Source of the DNA: Eremothecium cymbalariae DBVPG#7215
Lineage: Eukaryota; Ascomycota; Saccharomycetes; Saccharomycetales; Saccharomycetaceae
Assembly (NCBI RefSeq): GCF_000235365.1
Contig: NC_016452.1
Span: forward strand, 482,001-546,000
Length of the DNA: 64,000 nt
Direction: 5' to 3'
Shown here: positions 1 to 10,465 of the stretch, in pieces
Position numbering within the stretch: the first letter of the stretch is position 1
Layout of the letters: each line of letters starts with the position of its first letter
Made by a program: the position numbers and the translations under genes
Notes under the pieces: model-generated
The model's input: the letters and a program-made list of their open reading frames with translations, nothing else
What the model was told of the DNA's origin: nothing
Database searches by the model: none

Positions 1-2292
1 CCATTGTTTGAGCCACGATCTCTCCTTGCTTATTTTCAAGGATGAGATTATTCCCTTCTTGATATGCAATAGTGGGATGCTGGTCATCATTATAATCTGG
101 GCTGCTCTCTGCTAGTTTCTCCTCATAAGCATTGGAAGAACTACCACTAACCGAAGGAAATTGGATGCGTTCGTCATTAGAAGTATTGGCAGGAGTATTC
201 TTGTAATTACTCCTGTCATCCATTCCGATACTATGCCGAAAATCACTGGGAGTACTATTCGAGTTATAATTCAAAGACTGTTGACTAGAGTGGTAGGCAT
301 CATCTTTTGAATCTTGTTCATTTTGATATTCGTCTTCTAGATCTTTTTCTTCGTAGTCCAATTTATCTTCCCTACTTAGAGCAAATGCGGCCGCTTTTGC
401 TTGTCTTTCACGTACCATCCTTTCTTCTTTTAGCGCGACACTATCAATGGGCTCAAAATCACTACGCTTTGAAGCAGTTCTAAACATCTCCTTTGCTTTG
501 CTCTTTCTGCTTAGCTTCTTTTGTCTTCTCTTCATTCCACCTACAGGCTTGACCGGAATACCACTTGTTTCAACTGTACCAGCCCTCGTTAGAACCTCCG
601 GAGGAGCTAATGTATCAATCCGATGTAATGAAAATGAACGACCTGATTTATCCAAGCCAGGTAATCTCTGCATCCAGGAAGAACTACGATTATTTCCATT
701 AGTTGTGTGGGTAGTAAAAGATTTAGTCAAAGTAATGGTGTTCAAATGACGACCTAAAGTAATGACTGCAACAGAGGAGCCATGAACGATGATCGAAGTC
801 ACAATTAAGAAACAAACGATAGGCCAGACACATGCTATTAACTGCCAATGTGTTGTTCCATGTGCTGGTAGCTCTCTTAATGGAGTTTCTTCCCCAGTTG
901 CATGCGCTTCCAACTCTGCCCTAGCCAATATTGCGGCAAAAATTGCCCCAACACCAATTGGACCAAAGTGACCGACAAAAAGTGCTTCACGCCACGACTT
1001 AATATCAGGGATCATGCTCTTGAATACCAAAACTGCTGGAATTCTACGCAATGTAATGACGACAACAGCAAGAATCATCAACCGCCAAATATGCGTGCCA
1101 ATACTAGGATCATTAAACTTTTGCCATGGTATGATGGCACCGAAATAGACAAAATACGCCAAATTTAATAGCAAATCTATAACAGTTGAAACCTTACTCT
1201 CTTCGGTCTTTTTCGCAAACCAACCATCCCAAGCAAACGCTGCACCAGCGGCAAACGATACTAGTAGGTCGTCAACACCTAAAATGGAACCGAAACCTGC
1301 GCACATCATGGCTAGAACCACATAGAACGCTAAAAAGGACTCACGATCTATTATTCGTTTTTCTTCTGCATACCTAATCGCTCTCCTCCCTGTATAGCCT
1401 ATCACAATGCCTAAAATGCAACCAAATATGCATTCATAAAGTATAGTAATACATAACCAATCTTTCATAATTTCACGACTATTACCTGGATAGATTACTA
1501 AATTTAATGATAAATAAATAAACGGAAATGCCATACCATCATTACAGCCCGACTCAGCCGATAATAAATTCCTTAAATGCCCAGGCACTCTTTCTGCAAA
1601 TTTACCAGACACAACTGACTGTGCTAAAATAGGGTCAGTTGCAGTAATACATGCGGAAATTAACAAACTAGATGAAAAATCTAAACCCGGGATTAGTATC
1701 CAGACAAACAAACCAATAATTAGCCAACCTGTAGTCATAACTGGAACTAATAACATTGTTACGGACATCCAATGCTTTAACATATATTTCTTCGGTAACT
1801 CGACCGCGACAGCAAAGATCTGCAAACATAAAACGATGCGCGAGATCTCTAGAGTTATCGAATCAGTATTCCCCCATGCTATAGGATCAAACCAGTCCAA
1901 ACAATGAGGACCCACAATTAAACCAAAAATAACCGCTACAGTCGACTCACCAATATACAGTCTTTCCTTAACGAAAAGCGAAACCAACGAAAAGATACAT
2001 GAAAATACACCAACGCATGCATATGCCACATGGGCTTTTGATACCTATTTTAGTAAACCATAGTTAGTAGCTGAATCCAAACATCTTAATTCTAATACAT
2101 CTCGAAAGCTGAACCATCATTTGCAATTTAAACTATTCACACATGCTAAATTCGGTATCCAAAAAGCCTATCCGTAAAACCACAAGATGGATCATTTCTC
2201 AGATTTTTGATTTTTCCTTTGTATATCAGCAGATAAAGAAGAATCGAGTAAAAATAAACTTAACATACATCTAGGTGTTCCCATACAACCAT
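1..2292 (-). CDS. NHA1: Plasma-membrane Na+,K+/H+ antiporter Nha1, 3' end cut by window edge
   Basis: Exports Na+ and K+ from the cell in exchange for protons at the plasma membrane. The gene is two exons: exon 1 is 2292..2269 (MVVWEHLD) and exon 2 runs from 2044 past base 1, giving 689 residues in the window. The joined start reads like the S. cerevisiae Nha1 start, in which a WEQLE-type stretch is followed by [12 protein letters not shown]. Exon 2 holds the antiporter membrane domain. The ITATDP motif (near 1640) and the ESGCNDG motif (near 1545), the latter with the transport-site Asn-Asp pair, are intact. The left part encodes the long acidic/basic cytoplasmic tail; ENKQGEI at the window edge matches a tail motif of the family. 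The frame is open to the edge. S. cerevisiae NHA1 has no intron, so the split start is unusual; without it there is an in-frame TAG just before the VSKAH segment. Confidence 0.95.
2045..2268 (-). other. Spliceosomal intron of NHA1 (224 nt)
   Basis: The donor is GTATGT (2268..2263) and the branch point is a perfect TACTAAC (2069..2063). The acceptor TAG ends at 2045, about 18 nt after the branch point. It splits the gene in phase 0 after codon 8. All three signals are consensus, and removing the intron recreates the conserved N-terminus. Confidence 0.93.
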
Positions 2293-2650
2293 CTTCGAGG
2301 CATGTGTTAAATAATATATCTACTTTTAGACTGCACTATTCCTATCAATCAAACTGTGTGTACCTGACGAAGACGACCTTCTAAACTCTGTGTCCGACAG
2401 GAACATTAATAATTTTTGATATTGGAAGCTTAAAGTCAGGGTAACTAAATGGGCAGGTTTCGGCATTATTTAGTGAAAGGTTCTGATATTGATAAGACGA
2501 TATGTAATTGGCAGATAGATTGCATAATTTTGGAATGACTAAGGTGGAATGCGAGTTAGATGTATATTGTAGAAATCTTTATCTGCTTCGTGGTTATTCT
2601 ATTTACAATAAGTAGCCCGAATATTTGGGAGTTTGTCAAAATAAAAGAAA
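2293..2650. other. Intergenic: NHA1 promoter and SAC3 3' region
   Basis: This 358-base stretch lies upstream of NHA1 and downstream of SAC3, which are in tandem on the minus strand. It is AT-rich with no ORF or RNA gene that I can support. Confidence 0.7.
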
Positions 2651-5600
2651 TTACTTCTTCAGCTTGCTCTTAACACTTGCTATTAGGTCCTTCAATTCTA
2701 GCACACTGTCCGGTACTTGTTCCCTGTTATCAGGAGATGATTCCTGAGGGGGTTCAGAAGTTTGTGACATGATGCGGAAGCCACATCTTATTATTTTAGG
2801 GGCTTCTCGTAAGACCATGGAGCCCGGGGTCACACCAGCGGATTCGCTTTGATTTTTGTTGATGAAGGAATCAGTGCCAACGTTCGGATCGTAATTATTA
2901 TTAACGTAGTTCTGCCGCTCCTTGGGTGGGGGAGTTTCGAGGACTGTTTGGGTGATGGGTGTCATTAATGGCGGGGCGATGGTGATGTTAGACAGTCCGC
3001 TTGTATTAGCAGTTCCAGCAATAGGTATGCTTGTACTGCTACCGCCTAGAATTGCTGCTGACGGCGTTTGAAAGATCAACTTATTGTCACCACTGCTTGG
3101 TGATGGAGCAAGTTGACTTGGTGTTCCATAAGTTGGTATTGAAGGTGGAAGATGTTTCACCTTGCCCGCCAGGTGTGAAGAAATGGATGTTAGCGAGGAA
3201 CCCGGAGATTCAGAAAGAGACCTCCAATGTGGTAAAATTCTCTGAGGGGTCTTAGACCTATTCTTATGGTTTTCAGAGAGCAAAACAGGTAACTTTGTCT
3301 TTTTAAGTTTTGGAGATGCATTAATATGGTTCTGTAAGTGAGCATATAAGCTTTTTCTATTTTTGTACGCATCGTGCTTCCGTTTTTCTAATTCAATCAT
3401 TTTATGCAGTTTCTCATCGAGATCACTCAAAGGCTCTGTTAAGTTCATATGTGAAAATCCACCAGCCCCGGCTAGGTTTCTTCTCATAATTGATCTATTA
3501 TAGGCACCTCGCTCAGTCAGCTCGAACCTAAAATTTTCCGCAATCTTGACTAACCCTCTTAGTAATATTTCGTCAGGTCTGTCATTGTTCATTTTGCAAA
3601 GTTCAATGGATTGTATAATTGTCCCAAACAGTCTTGCAATCGTATTTAATTTCAAGTATTTCGCTATGACGTTATCATCCCAGGGATTCTCGGCTGATAC
3701 CCAAAATACAATTAAGAGACTAAATCTATAATTCGTGTTTAACGCAATTCCATGGACTAATTCAATCAACTTTTCACCATCCTGTTTCATTTTCATTTCT
3801 AAGTCAAAAATATCGGAATCTGTAACCCCGGTATTAAACACAAGTAATTGAAGTGTGCTAAATTTGCTTGGATTATAATCGTTACTCAATTTTATAACAG
3901 ATAGCTTCACCGCACGATTTGATGAGACAAATGAGGTACGGTCATTTAATGAGAATTTGCTTAATAACCAAGACCCTGAAATAGAATTCCAATTTTTTGA
4001 ATAGACATATAAGCCAACACTGTCTTGTTTATGGTCTGCATTTGATGCTAGATCAGAATGTGCAATAAGTTCTTCTGAAACTGAGATGCGGTTGCAATAC
4101 TCCTCTTTCAAGTCGATAGGAAGCCATAAAGCTGAATTCCTACGGACCGGAGTGCTAAAATGATTTGTTTCTGTCGCAACGGGGGTATATACCCAAGCTT
4201 TTGGGGTCTTCATAAAAGACGAATTCGCTTGGATAATTGAAGTTGATGAGTTATGGGAATCCGAAGTCCGCGGTCTTTTTAAGAATGGAATTCCCAACTG
4301 TTTACCAACTTGTTGTAATTCTTCTTTATGTTTGAGTCTGGACTCGCGCTCAAGCTTACTGCTTTGATATTTGGTAAACCATTTCTTGAAGACTTTTCTT
4401 AATACATGGCGTTCGTAAAACAAATCTGATTTTGATTCTGCATATATGAAATATAACGTTTCATGAATAAATGCATTAAATAAAGCTTCGGATAAAGTTT
4501 TTATTTGCAAACGCTTCTGCTCTTTCCTGCGAAATTCGTCTTTAATTAGAGAAGACAACTTGGTACCAACAACGTCTCCTATCAAAGCGTCTGAGAGCTG
4601 TTTTACCACATATTCATTTCTGATTTCTTTTTGCTCTTTCAGCTGTTCCAGTTCTTCAAATATTACATGTTCAGTTTCATCCGAATTTCTATTTGAAGCT
4701 AAGTTTTTATCCTCAGTGTTCTGCTCATGTTTTTCCTGATATTGTTCTTGAGCGGATGGTCTAGTTTTATTTGTTTTTATTGTTTCCTCTAAACTTTTTT
4801 GAGGTGTATGATTGTCGGCACTAAATGGAAAGGAGGCCGTAAATGGTTGTATACCCGTAAAAGGTGTATTAGAACTTCGACCCTCATGTGGAACTGTTGA
4901 TGAATCCAAAGGGTTCGAGGTGAAATGTTCCAGTCTTTCAGATCCATCATTTGCATTCTGCATCAATTGAAACGTATGTCTAGTTGGCTGTGGGTCAGAT
5001 ACATGTTGTTCGTCTATGCCTGGTAATGGCAATAGCGATGATGATGCTAATTGAGAACCAGCAACAATGTCCTCAGTTTTGGCCTCACTAGATACCTGGA
5101 TTGGTTCCGGTGTAACCTCTATTTTCACTGCTTTAGTTAAAAGTGCATTGCTGTTTTCAGATAGAATACCTACATTTGGCTTTCCAGAGTTTATCAAAGT
5201 AACTAGTGATACACTTTTTAATTTCTCCTCCACAGATGTAAGGTAACTTTGTTTCAAAGGTTTAGTTTCGGGAATTAAATGCGAATGGTGTTTTAAGGAC
5301 TTCAATGAAACACCAGAGTCATCCGTATCTATTGAATAGTAACGACAAAAGCTTAGAAGTTCATCCACATTATTGAAGAGCAAACTTTCGATGAAGTAGT
5401 TAAACGGGATGTTCTTCTGTCTTTTAGAGATTGTCAAAGATAAAGCCTTCATAGCAGAGAACCTAACTTCATTCACGTAAACTTCTAAAAATGAACACAT
5501 TAAAAAGGGCACTTGTCCAGATTTAATCAACTGAAAAAACCTAAGGTATAGGTTAAGGCTATTTTCTGTTTTAATGTGACCTCTCTCCATGTAAGAAGTG

Positions 5601-6781
5601 TTGGAAATTACCCTTCTAAAACATATAGCAAGCTGAACCAAATCGTTATGAAAAATTTCAGACGGTAAGCCTTGAATCACTCTATCATATTCTGGATCTC
5701 GAATCTTACTTAGTAAAGCATAAGCTCTGAATTCCGCCTCGTTCGGACAGCTTCCTCCTTGCTGCCTGACTTCTTCATATATCTCTGAGAGCGTGATCAG
5801 TGCTTTATGCAATTGCTCCAATTCCTGTTGACGAATATACTCCACGTCAGCTTTGACCATAACATGGAGAATAAGCAAATGAATTCGTACAATTCTCTCG
5901 TTGCAATCGACAGCCTCAGGCCCGCAATAGTTCTGGTATGTAAAATCCTGTCTGATTGACCTCATCCTGTCCCACAAAAAACTCTCGCACTCAGGTAAAT
6001 GTTGGATAATATTCTCAACTATATAATCCAAAGTCTTCACCAAAACATGTGGAGGTCTCACATCAGAGGGCAAAGGAGGAACGGCTGCAGCCGCAGGCCT
6101 TGAAAATACCTTTAGAGCTTTGACCCTTGAAATCTTCTTATCGTCAGGATGCTCTTTCTCATACCTCACAACATTATTTTCGACGCTTCTTCTTGCTCGT
6201 TCAAATATAGGACACATATCCGGACATGTGCCCTGAAAAACTATTGCATCATTTAAATCCTTAGCAGAATCCGCCCTATCAACAAGACCTTTCTGCTCCA
6301 TAATTTTCCTCTCTACGTCTCTTATCTTCTTTAATGTTTCCCAAAGCTCTGAAACGTCTGAGATTGCATTCTCAAGACTCAGCATCTTCTTCTGATTAGC
6401 TACATCCCAAGCATCCGGCGTAAATGACTTACTATGTAGTATTGGTGCTTGGTGCAGTAGATATCGAGGCAATTCTCGGTTTTTGTGCCTTGTGTTGCTC
6501 TGGAATCCCATACTTCCAGGATCTGCCCCATTCAATAAAGGCCCTATCTTACAATCATCTTCTTGCGATATTTTCGGAATGATTAGCCTTTTATGTTTCG
6601 TAACGTATAGATGTTCACCTTGTTTTTGTGATTGTGAATCTACATGCTGTTCCCTGTTATCATCACCGTTGTTTACCTTCAGTCTATTTTGAGTCCTGTT
6701 CTTAATGTTTCTTCCCGTATTCTTGAACGATTTCTTTTTAAAAGCATTGGCTAGCGGATTCAGGGAACCAACTGATGCCAT
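2651..6781 (-). CDS. SAC3: TREX-2 mRNA export scaffold Sac3
   Basis: Large scaffold of TREX-2 (Sac3-Thp1-Sem1-Cdc31-Sus1) at the nuclear pore, coupling SAGA-dependent transcription to mRNA export. 1376 residues, against about 1300 in S. cerevisiae. The basic N-terminal region is followed by the TCPDMCP motif near residue 183, which opens the Sac3/GANP helical domain (about 190-480, the Thp1/Sem1 platform). A Ser/Gln-rich linker follows. Then comes a long charged helix rich in Leu, Phe and Trp (about 690-810) where Cdc31 and Sus1 bind in the family. The C-terminal third is low complexity and ends in a Lys-rich tail. The start ATG at 6781 gives MASVGSLNPLANAF. It lies next to NHA1 as part of the merged YDR159/YLR138 order. 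Confidence 0.96.
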   Translation of the reverse strand: MASVGSLNPLANAFKKKSFKNTGRNIKNRTQNRLKVNNGDDNREQHVDSQSQKQGEHLYVTKHKRLIIPKISQEDDCKIGPLLNGADPGSMGFQSNTRHKNRELPRYLLHQAPILHSKSFTPDAWDVANQKKMLSLENAISDVSELWETLKKIRDVERKIMEQKGLVDRADSAKDLNDAIVFQGTCPDMCPIFERARRSVENNVVRYEKEHPDDKKISRVKALKVFSRPAAAAVPPLPSDVRPPHVLVKTLDYIVENIIQHLPECESFLWDRMRSIRQDFTYQNYCGPEAVDCNERIVRIHLLILHVMVKADVEYIRQQELEQLHKALITLSEIYEEVRQQGGSCPNEAEFRAYALLSKIRDPEYDRVIQGLPSEIFHNDLVQLAICFRRVISNTSYMERGHIKTENSLNLYLRFFQLIKSGQVPFLMCSFLEVYVNEVRFSAMKALSLTISKRQKNIPFNYFIESLLFNNVDELLSFCRYYSIDTDDSGVSLKSLKHHSHLIPETKPLKQSYLTSVEEKLKSVSLVTLINSGKPNVGILSENSNALLTKAVKIEVTPEPIQVSSEAKTEDIVAGSQLASSSLLPLPGIDEQHVSDPQPTRHTFQLMQNANDGSERLEHFTSNPLDSSTVPHEGRSSNTPFTGIQPFTASFPFSADNHTPQKSLEETIKTNKTRPSAQEQYQEKHEQNTEDKNLASNRNSDETEHVIFEELEQLKEQKEIRNEYVVKQLSDALIGDVVGTKLSSLIKDEFRRKEQKRLQIKTLSEALFNAFIHETLYFIYAESKSDLFYERHVLRKVFKKWFTKYQSSKLERESRLKHKEELQQVGKQLGIPFLKRPRTSDSHNSSTSIIQANSSFMKTPKAWVYTPVATETNHFSTPVRRNSALWLPIDLKEEYCNRISVSEELIAHSDLASNADHKQDSVGLYVYSKNWNSISGSWLLSKFSLNDRTSFVSSNRAVKLSVIKLSNDYNPSKFSTLQLLVFNTGVTDSDIFDLEMKMKQDGEKLIELVHGIALNTNYRFSLLIVFWVSAENPWDDNVIAKYLKLNTIARLFGTIIQSIELCKMNNDRPDEILLRGLVKIAENFRFELTERGAYNRSIMRRNLAGAGGFSHMNLTEPLSDLDEKLHKMIELEKRKHDAYKNRKSLYAHLQNHINASPKLKKTKLPVLLSENHKNRSKTPQRILPHWRSLSESPGSSLTSISSHLAGKVKHLPPSIPTYGTPSQLAPSPSSGDNKLIFQTPSAAILGGSSTSIPIAGTANTSGLSNITIAPPLMTPITQTVLETPPPKERQNYVNNNYDPNVGTDSFINKNQSESAGVTPGSMVLREAPKIIRCGFRIMSQTSEPPQESSPDNREQVPDSVLELKDLIASVKSKLKK

Positions 6782-6963
6782 TATCCTGAACTCCTCTCTT
6801 TGTCTACACCAACTATTACTTTTGTATTTATCTTGTGTCCACTTTACTCTCTAACATCCGTTATTCTAACTGTATTTACTTTCTGCTTTTTTGTATAATA
6901 AATTTTTCGCCTGCTTCATCTTCTTAAGATGACGATCATGTTGTAATTAACAACCAATAAAGA

Positions 6964-7932
6964 TTACAATGTTATATAATATGCGGCGAATCTCGAGTTG
7001 AGAAGCTGGTCTAGTTCTATGTGATAGCATTTAAGCTGGTGTTCAGTGAGTGACTGCTCTAAAAAGGACTGTAGAACGTCCTGTGCTCTTAATTGAACTA
7101 CAACGAGGGCCGCAGCCGTTACACCGTTTTCGTGGACATACCACTGTAGCAGTCTTTTCAAGGTTTGGAGAAATGGGCTGATCAAGAATTCATTGTAGAT
7201 AACGTCTAATGCCACGATGTAGACTTGAGAGGTGTTTTTCGGCGGGGCTAGAAAAGGATTGACGGTGGTTTGCGGCTTACAGAAGGTTTCCCAGTCCAAG
7301 TTTAGGACCTCAATGTTACAGGCGGAAGAAGAAGTCTTTTTAGTCCTGGATATGGTAGGCAATGTATTAGAATTTACGCTACGTTTTTGCACCTCGTTGA
7401 TATTTTCTTGAAGGTTTTCCTGCAGCTTTTTCAGAATTGCTTTCTGATCTGTGGCAACATATTTGTCTACATAGTTGGCCATGACAATTGCCATAATACC
7501 AGATATACCAGCGCCCAGCTCTACAATGCAACTTATATGATCGCCAGAACTAAACATTGCAGGGAGTAGTATTTCGTTTCGGTGGCAATCCTCAAGTAGA
7601 GGGACATTTCCGCCTTTCCTTAGTTGAGCTGCGTCATCATTATATAGCAGACATTTGAGAAAGTAAGGTGTACTCGACCATAGTACATAACCTGTAGTAG
7701 AATTATTGTTCACATTGTTAGAGTTCAAGGACGTTAGTGATTGAGATACACTTAGATTGAATGTGTCCGCTTTGGTATCATCAACTGGGCTTATATCCAC
7801 CTCAAGGTTGATAGATCGTCTAGATTGTATTCCTAAATCCTGATCGAGTCGGTCTGCATTATGCTGTAATTCCATGTATCGCTCGAAAACATGCTCATAT
7901 ACACTAGTCTTGTGCAAGGTTCTTAAGCGCAT
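6964..7932 (-). CDS. RKM5: Ribosomal protein L1 lysine methyltransferase Rkm5
   Basis: SAM-dependent methyltransferase; in S. cerevisiae it monomethylates Rpl1 (uL1). 322 residues from the ATG at 7932; the frame is open three codons further upstream but only from a GTG. The start region carries VYEHVFERY, conserved in the family. The text TTGYVLWS precedes motif I (VELGAGISGI, near residue 138), the SAM-binding glycine loop. ATDQK and ALDVIYNE follow as acidic-loop and post-motif sequences. It is shorter than the S. cerevisiae protein (367) because the variable inserts are smaller. Placed between HOM2 and SAC3, it represents the YLR137 side of the interleaved order. Confidence 0.93.
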   Translation of the reverse strand: MRLRTLHKTSVYEHVFERYMELQHNADRLDQDLGIQSRRSINLEVDISPVDDTKADTFNLSVSQSLTSLNSNNVNNNSTTGYVLWSSTPYFLKCLLYNDDAAQLRKGGNVPLLEDCHRNEILLPAMFSSGDHISCIVELGAGISGIMAIVMANYVDKYVATDQKAILKKLQENLQENINEVQKRSVNSNTLPTISRTKKTSSSACNIEVLNLDWETFCKPQTTVNPFLAPPKNTSQVYIVALDVIYNEFLISPFLQTLKRLLQWYVHENGVTAAALVVVQLRAQDVLQSFLEQSLTEHQLKCYHIELDQLLNSRFAAYYITL

Positions 7933-8118
7933 ACCATTCACTACTCTCGTGGTATCAACTATATTACTGTAACAAATTGAATTGGATAATTGTATAGATA
8001 AGATGTAGAGGAAAACAATTTTTTCTTAAAGCATATGAGAACTAGATTTTTATTACATTTCGAAATCACTTAATAGTATATGTATATACAATGAACACAT
8101 AGATCAATCAGTTGCCGA

Positions 8119-9216
8119 TCAAATCAAATTTTTAACTACGAGTAACTCGGCAATCAATATACCAGCGCCAGCAGCACCAATAACTGTGTTGTGCGATAAC
8201 ACAACCATCTTAAAGTCTAAGACGGAGTCCTCTCTGATTCTGCCAACTGACACGCCATAGCCTTGGTCCCTGTTCCTATCTAATCTTGGCTGAGGCCTAT
8301 CATTCTGCTCGAGAACATGGATTGTTTGCTTTGGCGCAGAGTGACAACCTAACTTAGAAGCTTCGCACACATATTCTTTTAGACATTGTTTGACTTGCTC
8401 AACTGATGGTGCTGGTCTATTCTTGAATTTTAATGAAATACATTCGGTATGACCATCAGACACAGCAACTCTGTTACACTGTGCAGAAACCTTCATCTCA
8501 TCGTCAGTCAATAACACAACAGACTTTTTGTCTTCACTCAAAGGCGCTAAAATCTTTTTGGTTTCCCATTCAATCTTATCCTCTTCACCTCCAATGTATG
8601 GAATAATATTGTCCAGTATATCGATACCTGGGACACCTGGAGAGAAGCCAGCGCCAGATATAGCTTGTAGCGTAGTTGTAGTTAAAGCCTCGATAGGACC
8701 AAATTTCTCAATTAACGGTTTTAGAGGAGCAACAAGGCCAGCAGTGGAGCAGTTAGAAATGCACACAATAAATCCTGGTTTTGACTTTCCTGCAGCCTTC
8801 AAGCTACTTAACTTATTTGCAACAATATCTAAATGCTCTGGATTAACAATTGGAACGACAAGGGGGACATCTGGTTCCCTCCTGTAATTCTTAGCATTGG
8901 AAATAACTGGCAAGCCTGCGTCAGCAAAGGCTTTTTCTATCGGACCAGCATATTCAGCATCCAAACCAGAGAATACAACATCACAATCACCGAATGCTTC
9001 TGGGCTACATTCTGAAACAGTGATATCCTTTGCAAACTCAGGTATCAATTCCGTCTGCTTCCAGTTAACTGCATCCACAAATTTCTTTCCTGCAGACCTC
9101 GAAGATGCTCCCAAGACTTTTAATTCAAAGTCAACATGGTCAGCCAACAGTAAGATAAATCTTTGTCCAACAGAACCAGTAGCACCCAAGACACCAGCAA
9201 CTTTCTTAGAACTCAT
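8119..9216 (-). CDS. HOM2: Aspartate-beta-semialdehyde dehydrogenase
   Basis: Reduces aspartyl-4-phosphate to aspartate semialdehyde with NADPH, the second step on the cytosolic route to threonine, methionine and homoserine. 365 residues, the normal family length. The N-terminal NADP loop GATGSVGQ is at residues 11-18. The catalytic cysteine is Cys156 in SNCSTAGL, followed by GAGFSPGVPG. The start ATG at 9216 follows a long promoter gap. No perfect Gcn4 site (TGACTCA) was seen upstream, only a one-mismatch TGAGTAA near 9327. Confidence 0.97.
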   Translation of the reverse strand: MSSKKVAGVLGATGSVGQRFILLLADHVDFELKVLGASSRSAGKKFVDAVNWKQTELIPEFAKDITVSECSPEAFGDCDVVFSGLDAEYAGPIEKAFADAGLPVISNAKNYRREPDVPLVVPIVNPEHLDIVANKLSSLKAAGKSKPGFIVCISNCSTAGLVAPLKPLIEKFGPIEALTTTTLQAISGAGFSPGVPGIDILDNIIPYIGGEEDKIEWETKKILAPLSEDKKSVVLLTDDEMKVSAQCNRVAVSDGHTECISLKFKNRPAPSVEQVKQCLKEYVCEASKLGCHSAPKQTIHVLEQNDRPQPRLDRNRDQGYGVSVGRIREDSVLDFKMVVLSHNTVIGAAGAGILIAELLVVKNLI

Positions 9217-9610
9217 TTCTCAATTCGTATGCGATGTTACTTGTGTGATCAAAAGATACGCATAAATGCAAAATCTGTTTCAACAATTCTTCTCACTGCG
9301 AACAGAAATTGCAACTTATTTCAGCTATGAGTAATCTCCATAGCGCTTTTCCAAGGTTGAAAGAAAAAAAAATTACACTACATATGATGGTGACATAGGT
9401 AAAACATTAACCCCCTGACACGTCTATTAACCCCCCCCCCCCCACCTCGTTAGCTACAGTTTCTGTATTACTTTTCATATGCTATTTTTTATTTCTTGCT
9501 ATTATGTAGTCTATAACTAATATACAAAAGCATTCTTCCGATATCTGAATCCCTGATCATAATTCCATGTATAAGCAGTCGAGGGCATCAAGATATGCAT
9601 CTTAAAACGT
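9217..9610. other. Intergenic: HOM2 promoter and RPA14 3' region
   Basis: 394 bases containing the HOM2 promoter. It holds a run of 13 C at 9431..9443 and a short poly-A run near 9363. No gene seen. Confidence 0.7.
9431..9443. repeat. Poly(C) tract, 13 bases
   Basis: Uninterrupted C13 about 215 bases upstream of the HOM2 start codon. It is read as G13 on the HOM2 coding strand. Homopolymers of this length often vary in length. Confidence 0.95.
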
Positions 9611-10132
9611 CTAATTCCTTACTTTCTTTGCAACAGATCCCACACTGTCATCCTCATCTGCACTATTCTCATCAGCAAGTGTAGAACTCAGCGCCGAATG
9701 CTCATCTATAGGATCAGGACTCATCGTGGTTGTAGCCGTTCCTCGATCCTCATCCTCAAACTTTCTCTTAGTGCCACCCGTCAAACTCTTGGTCACTAGC
9801 CTCTTAGGATATTCATCCTCCCCCTGTTCAGTACCCTCCAAAATCGCAGGCGGTAAGCCCTTTAAATCCCTCTCAATCCGTTTCAACTGAGGCAGCACAC
9901 TAGACAAACTCGTATCAACCGTAATATCCCCAGAAATACCTCCAGACCTTACCGCAACATCATTCGCCTCAGAATTCAGCATGAAACTATGCGTACTCTC
10001 CTTCGATTCTATGAAATCAGACAGAAATTTCAACGCCTCTGACTTGCTGAAATGCTCAGGCTTTCCGACCGCATGAATAGCAACCGGATGGTTCAAAGAG
10101 TTAACCGCAGGCCTTCTGTTACCCTTGAGCAT
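9611..10132 (-). CDS. RPA14: RNA polymerase I subunit Rpa14
   Basis: Small subunit of RNA polymerase I that forms the stalk with Rpa43. 173 residues, against 137 in S. cerevisiae. The recognisable part is the N-terminal half (NHPVAIHAVGKPEHF and the following helix). The rest is acidic and variable, with a Lys/Arg cluster near the end. I chose the ATG at 10132; the frame opens slightly further up but only from a GTG. Identification rests on this N-terminal text plus position between HOM2 and CPR1, exactly as YDR155-156-158 in S. cerevisiae. The promoter has an exact PAC element, as expected for a ribosome-production gene. Confidence 0.85.
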   Translation of the reverse strand: MLKGNRRPAVNSLNHPVAIHAVGKPEHFSKSEALKFLSDFIESKESTHSFMLNSEANDVAVRSGGISGDITVDTSLSSVLPQLKRIERDLKGLPPAILEGTEQGEDEYPKRLVTKSLTGGTKRKFEDEDRGTATTTMSPDPIDEHSALSSTLADENSADEDDSVGSVAKKVRN

Positions 10133-10190
10133 CTTCAACACGCACCTAACTATCCTTGCTAACCACCAAAATTACGCTTGTACGGTCCAT

Positions 10191-10198
10191 CTCATCGC
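10191..10198 (-). promoter_or_regulatory. PAC element (GCGATGAG) upstream of RPA14
   Basis: Exact GCGATGAG on the minus strand, about 60 bases upstream of the RPA14 start codon. PAC is bound by Tod6/Dot6 and marks ribosome-biogenesis promoters in yeasts. A partial RRPE-like GAAATTTTC lies near 10263. Confidence 0.7.
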
Positions 10199-10465
10199 TC
10201 ATCTCATTCACACTTTTCACCACCCAATAAATATAATACCACTGGAGAACATCCATCTCGAGGGAAATTTTCACATCGTTACGAACGAACACACGTACAC
10301 CACCAGAATTCCTGTGTCTGAGTTACCCTCCCCACATGTCCACAACGTTGCTATACGGCTACCCTGCATCCGGAAGCTGAGGGCCAGAGCTAGCCCTAAC
10401 ATACTTCACCTCAGACCCTCACATTGCCATGGAAACCGTGTGTAAGACCCTGCTCCCTGCCCCCA

